From: Candidatus Bathyarchaeota archaeon
GTDB lineage: Archaea > Thermoproteota > Bathyarchaeia > Bathyarchaeales > UBA233
Direction: 5' to 3'
Assembly: GCA_004376975.1 (NCBI GenBank)
Contig: SOJA01000228.1
Span: 1-6,966, forward strand
DNA length: 6,966 bases
Part shown: in pieces, positions 1-6,379 of the stretch
Numbering within the stretch: position 1 is the first letter of the stretch
Layout: every line of letters begins with the position of its first letter
Position numbers and translations under genes: made by a program
The notes under the pieces: model-generated
The model's input: the letters and a program-made list of their open reading frames with translations, nothing else
Databases searched by the model: none
What the model was told of the DNA's origin: nothing

Positions 1-516
1 CAGGGAGTTTGCTCCATCACTATTGACCCTCATAAAATGGGTTTAGCTCCTATTCCAGCTGGAGGAATATTGTTTCGAAACGAAAAGCTGGGAAAGGCCA
101 GTGCTTGGAATGTCTCTTATCTGTCGGGAGGGGACACTGAGCAAGACACTTTTGTGGGAACCCGTTCTGGAGCTTCAGTTGCTGCTGTTTGGGCTTTACT
201 CAAGCATTTAGGAAAAGAAAACTACAGAAAAATCGTTGAAAGCTGCATGCATTTAACATGGAAGCTTGTAGGGGAAATCAAGAAAATCGAAGGTTTAGAC
301 ATAGTGACGGAACCAACCATGAATATTGTTGGAATAACATCTAAAATATTCGATATTTGCCAAATAGCAGAAGAATTAAGACGTAGGAAATGGGCGGTTT
401 CCCTTTTCCCAAACCATGTTCGAATAGTCGTCATGCCTCATGTTAAAGAGAGACACATTGAAGAATTTCTAGAGGATTTAAAGTACATTGCAAATAAATT
501 GGGAGGCCAAAAATAG
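1..516 (+). CDS. mfnA: MfnA-like PLP-dependent L-aspartate/L-tyrosine decarboxylase (C-terminal part, 5' end outside the window)
   Basis: This is the last 171 codons of a group II pyridoxal-phosphate decarboxylase. The frame is open from base 1, so the ATG at 37 is internal. The PLP-binding lysine lies in the motif DPHKMG (visible residues 9-14, Lys at 12), followed by APIPAGGILFR and by GTRSGA at 53-58, all typical of archaeal MfnA. Family members are about 370-400 residues, so roughly 200-230 N-terminal residues are missing. Known archaeal homologues decarboxylate tyrosine (to tyramine for methanofuran) or aspartate (to beta-alanine for CoA). The stop codon directly abuts the coaBC start and coaD follows, so aspartate decarboxylation feeding pantothenate synthesis is the favoured role here. 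That is inference from context; the residues that set substrate choice cannot be judged from this fragment. The enzyme should be cytoplasmic. Confidence 0.9.
   Translation, partial: QGVCSITIDPHKMGLAPIPAGGILFRNEKLGKASAWNVSYLSGGDTEQDTFVGTRSGASVAAVWALLKHLGKENYRKIVESCMHLTWKLVGEIKKIEGLDIVTEPTMNIVGITSKIFDICQIAEELRRRKWAVSLFPNHVRIVVMPHVKERHIEEFLEDLKYIANKLGGQK
501..506 (+). promoter_or_regulatory. Ribosome binding site of coaBC, inside the 3' end of mfnA
   Basis: GGGAGG lies 10 bases before the GTG at 517 and overlaps the last codons of the upstream gene. It supports the GTG start and translation coupled to the decarboxylase. A competing AAGGA at 535-539 lies 4 bases before an in-frame ATG at 544. 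Confidence 0.5.
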
Positions 517-1770
517 GTGTATACTCATCCATCTAAGGACATCATGGAAACTATAGGAAAACGGTTGAAAGATAAACGTATAGTTTTATGTATAACTGGT
601 AGCGTGGCAGCTGTTCAATGCTCTGAAATCGCTAGAACTCTCATGCGACACGGAGCAGAAGTTTTCGCTGTAATGTCACCGATGGCTCAGAAGATAATTC
701 ATCCGTATCTTATGGAATGGGCAACTGGAAACGATGTTGTAACAGAGTTAACTGGAAAAATCGAGCACGTAGCTTTGGTTGGAGATCACCCTAAAAAGGC
801 TGATTTGATACTTGTTGCTCCTGCTACAGCGAACACGATAAGCAAAATTGCCTGTGCAATAGATGACTCAACAGTGACCTCTGTTGTTTCAACAGCTTTC
901 GGCTCAAACACGCCCACGATAGTTGTCCCAGCCATGCACGGGTCCATGTACAACCATCCAGTACTGGCTGAAAACATTAAGAAGCTAAAAGCGTTAGGCA
1001 TCGAGTTTGTCGGTCCAAGAATTGAAGAGGGAAAAGCAAAAATCGCTGGAACCAAGGAAATTGTCGATGCAGTTATTCGCAAACTTGCAGGTGAACAGGA
1101 TTTCCTTGGATTGAAGTTCTTGGTTACTGCAGGACCAACAGTAGAGTATATAGATCCTATACGAGTTGTTACAAACAGAAGTTCTGGAAAAATGGGTATT
1201 GCAATCGTTGAAGAAGCCTTGAACCGCGGAGCACAAGTAACACTTGTTTATGGTTTGGGAAAAGCATCTCCCCCCTCAGATGTCAGTGTGATTTCTGTTG
1301 AAACAACTGAACAAATGCGTGAAGCAGTTGTTTCCAAGTTAGAATCAAAAAAATATGATGTGATGATAGCCGTCGCCGCAGCCGCTGATTGGACTGTTGA
1401 AAAACCATATTCTTACAAGATTTCAACACATAAGCTTCGTTCACTTGATTTGAAACTAAAGCCAACCGGAAAAATCATCGATCAAGTGAAAAAGATCAGT
1501 CCCAAAACTTTTCTTGTAGCTTTCCGTGCAGAATACAAGTTATCTAAGAGTGACTTAGTTGAGAGTGCTTATGAAAGGTTGTTAGAAGCCAAAGCTGACC
1601 TGATAGTTGCAAACGATGTAGGTAAGAAAGACACGGGATTTGGAACCGAGACAAACGAAGTTTTTGTCATAGACAGAGAGAAAAAGGTTGTTCACGTTCC
1701 CCTAGCCCAAAAAAGTGAAGTTGCAAGAAAAATCCTGGATGTTGTAAACGAGAAAATCAAAAGAAAATAG
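517..1770 (+). CDS. coaBC: Bifunctional phosphopantothenoylcysteine decarboxylase / phosphopantothenate-cysteine ligase (CoaBC, Dfp)
   Basis: A 417-residue fused enzyme that joins cysteine to 4'-phosphopantothenate using CTP (CoaB) and decarboxylates the product to 4'-phosphopantetheine (CoaC, FMN-dependent). The CoaC part spans about residues 20-190: TGSVAA at 27-32, the likely catalytic His84 in IEHVALV, APATANTISK at 101-110 and PAMHGSMYNHP at 138-148. The CoaB part spans about 195-417: VTAGPT from 203, TNRSSGKMG at 219-227, the LKPTGKI loop near 314-320 and VANDV at 364-368. The length is normal. The GTG start directly follows the mfnA stop and keeps the N-terminal HPSK stretch, which as I recall archaeal homologues share; the ATG at 544 is the alternative. 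The flap cysteine of bacterial CoaC is not visible around 165-178, where the sequence reads IEEGKAKIAG; this may be normal in archaea. Cytoplasmic. Confidence 0.96.
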   Translation: MYTHPSKDIMETIGKRLKDKRIVLCITGSVAAVQCSEIARTLMRHGAEVFAVMSPMAQKIIHPYLMEWATGNDVVTELTGKIEHVALVGDHPKKADLILVAPATANTISKIACAIDDSTVTSVVSTAFGSNTPTIVVPAMHGSMYNHPVLAENIKKLKALGIEFVGPRIEEGKAKIAGTKEIVDAVIRKLAGEQDFLGLKFLVTAGPTVEYIDPIRVVTNRSSGKMGIAIVEEALNRGAQVTLVYGLGKASPPSDVSVISVETTEQMREAVVSKLESKKYDVMIAVAAAADWTVEKPYSYKISTHKLRSLDLKLKPTGKIIDQVKKISPKTFLVAFRAEYKLSKSDLVESAYERLLEAKADLIVANDVGKKDTGFGTETNEVFVIDREKKVVHVPLAQKSEVARKILDVVNEKIKRK

Positions 1771-1780
1771 TTTTTTAATA
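1771..1780 (+). promoter_or_regulatory. Candidate TATA box for coaD (T-run may also act as terminator of coaBC)
   Basis: TTTTTTAATA begins directly after the coaBC stop and is preceded by the purine-rich AAAATAG, which resembles an archaeal BRE plus TATA element. Transcription would begin roughly 25 bases downstream, near 1800, giving a very short leader before the ATG at 1810. The six-T run could equally help terminate coaBC transcripts. No experimental support is available from the sequence alone. Confidence 0.35.
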
Positions 1781-1809
1781 TGGCTGATACATGGCAAACG
1801 TGAGGATTG

Positions 1810-2286
1810 ATGCAGAAAAAGTTCACAACTATTGCTGTTGGAGGTACTTTCGACGAGTTTCACAAGGGTCACATAGCATTGCTTGTCAAAGCCTTCGAGT
1901 TAGGCGAGCAAGTTCTAGTCGGCTTGAGCTCTGACGAGTTCGTCAAAAAGCTAGGTAAGCCGCATCCGACAGCACCATACAAGCGGAGGCTTGAAGAGTT
2001 GAAGGCTTTCCTGAAGAAGCATGATTTTTTGAAAAGAACGAGAATTGTTCCTTTGAATGACGTCTTCGGAGTAACTTTATCAAAAGGTTGTGTTGAAGCC
2101 TTGGTTGTAAGCAGGGAAACGGAACATACCGCCGTTAGAATCAATGATGAAAGGAAAAAGGCTGGACTATCTCCGCTTCACATAGTAGTTATAGACATGA
2201 TTCCTTCTGAAAATCATGCTCCCATTTCCACAACTCGCATTCACAAGAGAGAAATTAACCGTGAAGGCCATCTACTAAAAACATGA
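1810..2286 (+). CDS. coaD: Archaeal-type phosphopantetheine adenylyltransferase (PPAT)
   Basis: A 158-residue nucleotidyltransferase that transfers AMP from ATP to 4'-phosphopantetheine, giving dephospho-CoA and pyrophosphate, the step after CoaBC. It has the HIGH-superfamily signature GGTFDEFHKGH at residues 11-21 (HKGH at 18-21) and the second nucleotide-binding motif ISTTRI at 139-144. The stretch from 101 to 120, SRET followed by INDERKKAGL, is typical of the archaeal/eukaryotic PPAT type and differs from bacterial CoaD. The length matches the archaeal family, about 150-160 residues. The ATG at 1810 is preferred over the TTG at 1807 because GAGG sits at 1802-1805, 4 bases upstream. The gene follows coaBC by 39 bases and may also have its own promoter there. 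Cytoplasmic. Its identity is secure; only the start and promoter are uncertain. Confidence 0.95.
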   Translation: MQKKFTTIAVGGTFDEFHKGHIALLVKAFELGEQVLVGLSSDEFVKKLGKPHPTAPYKRRLEELKAFLKKHDFLKRTRIVPLNDVFGVTLSKGCVEALVVSRETEHTAVRINDERKKAGLSPLHIVVIDMIPSENHAPISTTRIHKREINREGHLLKT

Positions 2287-2349
2287 GAAAAAATGGACCA
2301 CATTTCAACAAAAAGCTAAAAGCCTGTAAGACAACAATGAAAAACCAGA

Positions 2350-4299
2350 ATGAAGTTGGGACTTAAGATGAACGGGTCACAAGTAACTCCTTACGGTTCT
2401 TGGAAATCTCCTATAACCTCGCAGATGGTTGCCTCTGAAACCGTAGGGCTTGGACAGATAATCCTAGATGGCGAGGATATATACTGGAACGAGATGCGAC
2501 CGATTGAAGGAGGACGAAAAGTCATTGTGCAACGGAAACCAGATGGGCAAATAACTGATGTAACGCAGTCCCCGTTCAACGCCCGCACACGCGTTCACGA
2601 GTATGGTGGCGGCGCATTCGCCGTTTTTGACGGCACAATCTACTTTTCGAACTTCACTGACCAGCGAATCTATCGTCAGGAACTAGGAGGTCTACCCCAC
2701 CCGATCACCCCTGAGGATAACCTACGTTATGCTAACATTGTCATCGATCATCACCGAAGCCGCATAGTTTGTGTCTGTGAAGATCACACAGTTGCAGGAC
2801 ACGAACCTGCAAATACTTTGACAAGTATTAAACTTGATAAGGGCAACAGTAGCCAAGTTCTAGCCTCTGGCAACGATTTTTATTCGTCTCCACGGCTAAG
2901 CCCTGATGGTTCTCGTTTGACATGGCTCACATGGAACCATCCGAATATGCCGTGGGATGGAACTGAATTGTGGGTTGGCGAGATAAGAGTAGATGGCTCG
3001 CTAGGTTGCCTTGAACAAGTTGCGGGCGGTATTGACGAATCCGTTTTGCAACCAGAATGGTCGCCAGATGGCATTCTACACTTCATCTCCGACCGTACTG
3101 GTTGGTGGAACTTATATCGCTGGCATAATGAAAACATCGAACCTTTGTGGAAGATGAATGCTGAGTTTGGAAGACCTCAGTGGGTCTTCGGGAGGTCTGC
3201 TTACGCGTTCGAATCTGCAGATTGTATTATCTGCGCGTACACAAAACAGGGGGTTTGGCATCTCGCGAGCCTTGACACTACGACAGGCAAGGTTGACGTC
3301 ATCGAAATACCCTACACTGACATCTGGAGTTTACGTGCATCATCAGGCATAGCCGCATTTATCGCTGGATCGCCAACTCAAACGCCGTCAATCGTCAAGC
3401 TTGATCTTGCAACCCGCAGGATTGAGGTACTGCGACGCTCCAGTAACATAAGGGTTGACGCTGAATATCTGTCCATTCCGAAGGCGATTGAGTTTCCAAC
3501 AGAGAATGAACTTACTGCACACGCCTTCTTCTACCCCCCACGAAACCCTGATTACACTGGTCCATTTGAAAAGCAGCCGCCGTTAATCGTTAGGAGTCAC
3601 GGTGGACCAACCTCTGCCGCTTCTGCCACGCTTTCATGGGCTATTCAATACTGGACTAGCCGCGGCATCGCAGTGCTTGATGTGAACTATGGCGGCAGCA
3701 GCGGATATGGTCGTGCGTATCGCCAACGGCTCAACGGTCAATGGGGCGTTGTCGATGTTGATGATTGTGTGAATGGGGCACGCTACTTGATTAACATTGG
3801 TGAGGTTGACGGTAATCGCCTTGCTATTCGTGGAGGCAGCGCGGGAGGATACACAACGCTTTGTGCACTCACGTTTCGTAACGTCTTTAAGGCAGGCGCA
3901 AGCTACTACGGAGTCAGCGATCTAGAAGCATTAGCGAAAGATACCCATAAATTCGAATCACGCTATCTTGATCGGATGATAGGACCATATCCTGAGCAAC
4001 GTGACCTCTACAGGAAACGTTCACCGATTCATTTCGTCAATCGGATCTCATGTCCTATGATCCTCTTCCAAGGACTTGAGGATAAAGTTGTTCCGCCAAG
4101 CCAAGCTGAGTTGATGGTTGAAGCTTTACGTAAGAAACTATTGCCCGTCGCTTACGTCCCGTTTGCTGGTGAGCAACACGGTTTTCGACGCGCCGAAAGC
4201 ATTAAACGCTCACTTGACGCTGAACTATACTTCTACTCAAAAATCTTCAACTTTGAGTTGGCTGATCCAGTTGAGCCGGTGCAGATTGAGAACCTCTAG
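2350..4299 (+). CDS. S9-family serine peptidase (prolyl oligopeptidase / acylaminoacyl-peptidase type)
   Basis: A 649-residue serine peptidase expected to cleave short peptides in the cytoplasm; no signal peptide is visible. The N-terminal part (about 15-390) has WD/PD-type beta-propeller repeats such as SPDGSRLTWLTW and WSPDGILHFISDRTGWWNLY. The C-terminal part (about 400-640) is an alpha/beta hydrolase: HGGPT at 417-421, NYGGSSGYGR at 446-455, nucleophile Ser497 in GGSAGG, Asp578 in GLEDKVVP and His610 in EQHGF. The triad is complete and the length is normal for S9C-like enzymes. The start is uncertain: no clear ribosome site precedes 2350, while the ATG at 2368 has a weak GGGA 6 bases upstream and fits the common family start near PYGSWKSPIT. 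Numbering here uses 2350. Codon use is more GC-rich than in the CoA genes, and close relatives are probably bacterial. The natural substrate cannot be told. Confidence 0.93.
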   Translation: MKLGLKMNGSQVTPYGSWKSPITSQMVASETVGLGQIILDGEDIYWNEMRPIEGGRKVIVQRKPDGQITDVTQSPFNARTRVHEYGGGAFAVFDGTIYFSNFTDQRIYRQELGGLPHPITPEDNLRYANIVIDHHRSRIVCVCEDHTVAGHEPANTLTSIKLDKGNSSQVLASGNDFYSSPRLSPDGSRLTWLTWNHPNMPWDGTELWVGEIRVDGSLGCLEQVAGGIDESVLQPEWSPDGILHFISDRTGWWNLYRWHNENIEPLWKMNAEFGRPQWVFGRSAYAFESADCIICAYTKQGVWHLASLDTTTGKVDVIEIPYTDIWSLRASSGIAAFIAGSPTQTPSIVKLDLATRRIEVLRRSSNIRVDAEYLSIPKAIEFPTENELTAHAFFYPPRNPDYTGPFEKQPPLIVRSHGGPTSAASATLSWAIQYWTSRGIAVLDVNYGGSSGYGRAYRQRLNGQWGVVDVDDCVNGARYLINIGEVDGNRLAIRGGSAGGYTTLCALTFRNVFKAGASYYGVSDLEALAKDTHKFESRYLDRMIGPYPEQRDLYRKRSPIHFVNRISCPMILFQGLEDKVVPPSQAELMVEALRKKLLPVAYVPFAGEQHGFRRAESIKRSLDAELYFYSKIFNFELADPVEPVQIENL

Positions 4300-4377
4300 G
4301 ATCTTCAGTGGCACATCATACTGTACTTAACGCGTCTACAGAAGACTTAACTCTTTTCAACTACATTCACAGAACAA

Positions 4378-4382
4378 AGGTG
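4378..4382 (+). promoter_or_regulatory. Ribosome binding site deciding the GTG start of the DUF763 gene
   Basis: AGGTG lies 5 bases before the GTG at 4388. No in-frame ATG lies closer to the conserved N-terminus, and the family's first block (TGVARLPLH) begins at residue 4, so the GTG start is well supported. Confidence 0.45.
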
Positions 4383-4387
4383 TTACT

Positions 4388-5521
4388 GTGCGGAAAACAG
4401 GTGTTGCTAGGCTTCCGCTTCATTATGGGAAGGCTCCGAGGTGGCTGGTTCACCGCATGCAAAAACTTGCTGAAGAAATTGTGACAATTATCATTGACGA
4501 ATACGGCGCAGATGATTTCCTGAAGAAGATTTCTGACCCATTCTGGTTTCAGGCTTTAGGTTGCGTTTTAGGCTATGACTGGCATTCATCAGGCGTAACA
4601 ACCGTCGTCACAGGAGTTTTGAAACAGGCTGTGATTCCGGAGAAACATGGCATTGCAGTTTGTGGCGGTAAAGGTAGGACCTCTCGACGGACACCATTAG
4701 AAATTGAAAGTGTTGGTGAGAGGTTTGGTTTCTCACCTGAAAAAATTCAGAGCTTACAGTACGCAAGCAAAATCAGCGCTAAGGTTGATAATGCAGCAAT
4801 TCAGGCTGGCTATCAGCTATACCATCATGCTTTTTTTGTGGCTGAAAATGAAAAATGGGCAGTTATTCAGCAAGGTATGTGCCTGCAAGACCGCACAGCT
4901 AGACGTTATCATTGGCTTTCCGATAACGCCAAAAACTTTGTTGTAGAACCACACGATGCCATAGTTGGCGACGTAAAACGTGACATTGCTTTGAATATGA
5001 CTGCAAGAGAAAGTGAAGCCTGCAGAAAGACTTCAGTGGATATAGTCAGAGAACCACCAAAGAAGACTGTGCGAATGATTCTATCTGTTAGGCCAGCCTA
5101 CCAGAAGTCGTTACAGGAGTGGATACCCAATACAGCAAACACAACATGGAAAGAATATCCAATTGATGTTTTGTCCATGCCGAGGAACATAAACTGGAAA
5201 GCCTTGCGCGAAGTTTACGAGTTCCAACCTCGCAATTACGAAGAATTGCTCGGATTCAAAGGCATAGGTCCAGCCACTATTCGAGGCCTAGCACTTATAT
5301 CAGAACTGATATACGGTGAAAAACCATGCTGGAAAGACCCGGTAAAATATTCTTGGGCGTATGGAGGAAAAGATGGAGTGCCCTACCCGGTGAACCGTAA
5401 AGCCATGGACGAATCAATACAGACACTAAAACAGGTGATACGAGAAGCGAAAATAGGGTGCAAGGAGAAGATGCGATCCCTACAGAGGCTTAGACAATTA
5501 GTTCCGGCTAACATGACTTGA
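4388..5521 (+). CDS. DUF763 family protein with C-terminal helix-hairpin-helix, function unestablished
   Basis: A 377-residue protein that I recognise as DUF763 (COG1415 group), found in many archaea and some thermophilic bacteria. No biochemical role is known to me. Conserved blocks in order: TGVARLPLHYGKAPRWL at 4-20, the glycine/basic stretch CGGKGRTSRRTP at 92-103, AKVDNAAIQAGYQLYHH at 131-147, WAVIQQGM at 157-164 and ARRYHW at 171-176. A helix-hairpin-helix-like segment, LLGFKGIGPATIRGLALIS, covers 287-305, followed by WAYGGKDGVPYPVNR at 323-337. The hairpin motif usually contacts DNA backbone, so a DNA-binding or nucleic-acid-processing role is a reasonable inference but unproven. It is soluble, with no signal or membrane segment. 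The length is normal and the frame intact. It lies 88 bases after the peptidase and 232 bases before the next gene, so it may be its own transcription unit. Confidence 0.9.
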   Translation: MRKTGVARLPLHYGKAPRWLVHRMQKLAEEIVTIIIDEYGADDFLKKISDPFWFQALGCVLGYDWHSSGVTTVVTGVLKQAVIPEKHGIAVCGGKGRTSRRTPLEIESVGERFGFSPEKIQSLQYASKISAKVDNAAIQAGYQLYHHAFFVAENEKWAVIQQGMCLQDRTARRYHWLSDNAKNFVVEPHDAIVGDVKRDIALNMTARESEACRKTSVDIVREPPKKTVRMILSVRPAYQKSLQEWIPNTANTTWKEYPIDVLSMPRNINWKALREVYEFQPRNYEELLGFKGIGPATIRGLALISELIYGEKPCWKDPVKYSWAYGGKDGVPYPVNRKAMDESIQTLKQVIREAKIGCKEKMRSLQRLRQLVPANMT

Positions 5522-5753
5522 ATGTTCTTATAGTCTACTGATTCAGCTTGAGAAAGACATGATCATGCCATTAAAAATATCAGGCCTCAGCGGAATGTTC
5601 ATGATACGCCTCATTTTCAGGGCGGAGTTGCTTTCTATGAAATTCCATCCAAGTTAGAGAGAGATGGTTCAAGTTGGGTGACATGAATGGAAACGTTGAT
5701 TTGTCAGAATAGATAAGAGCCACTTATTATGTGTAAATGTTCAGGGTGTTCCC
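5522..5753. other. Intergenic region without a convincing gene
   Basis: These 232 bases hold no ORF with a good start and no tRNA-like fold that I can see. There is a perfect 10-base palindrome, CATGATCATG, at 5558-5567. A stretch of 44 sense codons without ATG (5552-5683, stop 5684-5686) reads protein-like near its end (FQGGVAFYEIPSKLERDGSS) and could be a gene remnant. AT-rich sequence at 5722-5731 (ACTTATTATG) may be the promoter of the following gene. Confidence 0.4.
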
Positions 5754-6308
5754 ATGGATGAAAGAATCTATGTTTTGTTCGGTGTAATTGGTCCTATTTC
5801 AGCTTACCTTCTGATAGGAGTCTCAATTGCGCTTTCACCAGGGTTTAGCTGGGAGAGAAATGCTTTAAGCGATCTTGGACATGCTGTCAACAGCGGAGTA
5901 GCGCCCATATTCAATTTCGGTTTGTTTCTAGCCGGTTTTCTCCTAACGATCTACGCGGTCAAAGTGTTGAAGAAATATGCAAGGTGGACTGGATACAGCT
6001 TGGTGATTTCGGCTTTTGCACTTCAATTGATAGCCGTATTCGACGAAGTATATGGTCCTCTCCATTTAGTAGTGTCAATACTGTTCTTTGTCTCGCTCAG
6101 TTTTACATCTCTTCTTTACGCTGTGGAAAGAAAATCGCGCTCAGCAGGAGCCGCGTTCACAATAGGTCTTGTCTCATGGATATTCTACTGGGCAAAAATC
6201 TACAGTGTTGGAATTGCTGTTCCTGAGATAATGTCATCAGCAGCCGTTTTGTTTTGGATCATACTCTCCGCACTGAGAATTTACACAAGCATTTGTAGCA
6301 CCAAATGA
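5754..6308 (+). CDS. DUF998 family integral membrane protein
   Basis: A 184-residue protein dominated by hydrophobic helices. Six likely membrane segments lie at about 6-27, 50-69, 77-96, 103-123, 131-150 and 156-178. The loop after helix 1 carries FSWERNALSDLGH at 31-43, the hallmark of DUF998 proteins in archaea and bacteria. VFDEVYGPLH at 95-104, with acidic residues and a histidine near the membrane face, is also a typical family position. The function of the family is unknown to me. The ATG at 5754 follows AGGGTG (5743-5748) by 5 bases, which supports the start. Basic residues (KKYAR, ERKSR) sit in the loops after helices 2 and 4, suggesting those loops face the cytoplasm. It stands alone between two gaps, with no obvious operon partner. 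The family call is fairly sure; no role can be assigned. Confidence 0.85.
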   Translation: MDERIYVLFGVIGPISAYLLIGVSIALSPGFSWERNALSDLGHAVNSGVAPIFNFGLFLAGFLLTIYAVKVLKKYARWTGYSLVISAFALQLIAVFDEVYGPLHLVVSILFFVSLSFTSLLYAVERKSRSAGAAFTIGLVSWIFYWAKIYSVGIAVPEIMSSAAVLFWIILSALRIYTSICSTK

Positions 6309-6327
6309 TTTATGATACAAACCCTCA

Positions 6328-6350
6328 CATATAGAAAAATCGTGTATATA
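6328..6350 (+). promoter_or_regulatory. Candidate archaeal promoter of the nitroreductase gene
   Basis: Two TATA-like boxes lie here: CATATAG at 6328-6334 and TATATA at 6345-6350, separated by an A-rich stretch. Initiation about 25 bases downstream of the first box would fall near 6358 and leave room for the ribosome site. The second box would place the start on top of the ribosome site, so the first is slightly preferred. This is pattern-based only. Confidence 0.35.
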
Positions 6351-6368
6351 CCTACATTACTCAATAAG

Positions 6369-6375
6369 AAGGAGA
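6369..6375 (+). promoter_or_regulatory. Strong Shine-Dalgarno site of the nitroreductase gene
   Basis: AAGGAGA ends 4 bases before the ATG at 6380. It is the best match to the anti-Shine-Dalgarno sequence in the window, and it fixes the start of the downstream gene. Confidence 0.65.
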
Positions 6376-6379
6376 TAAC

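Noticed and set aside
222..434. Minus-strand open frame of 70 codons inside the decarboxylase gene
   Set aside because: It lies entirely opposite a clearly coding frame with strong family motifs, and its translation shows no recognisable protein.
786..1465. Three minus-strand open frames of 60-98 codons opposite coaBC
   Set aside because: All overlap conserved CoaBC domains on the plus strand, have no ribosome site context and no recognisable motifs.
4118..4330. Plus-strand frame of 70 codons overlapping the end of the S9 peptidase
   Set aside because: It covers the catalytic Asp/His region of the peptidase in another frame (the catalytic His codon lies inside it), so it is a shadow.
4704..4946. 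80-codon plus-strand frame inside the DUF763 gene
   Set aside because: It overlaps conserved DUF763 blocks in a different frame and lacks its own ribosome site.
5522..5753. Possible C/D box small RNA: CTGA-like and ATGAT-like motifs in the gap
   Set aside because: The ATGATCA and ATGATAC motifs do not match the C box well and no properly spaced D box pair was found.
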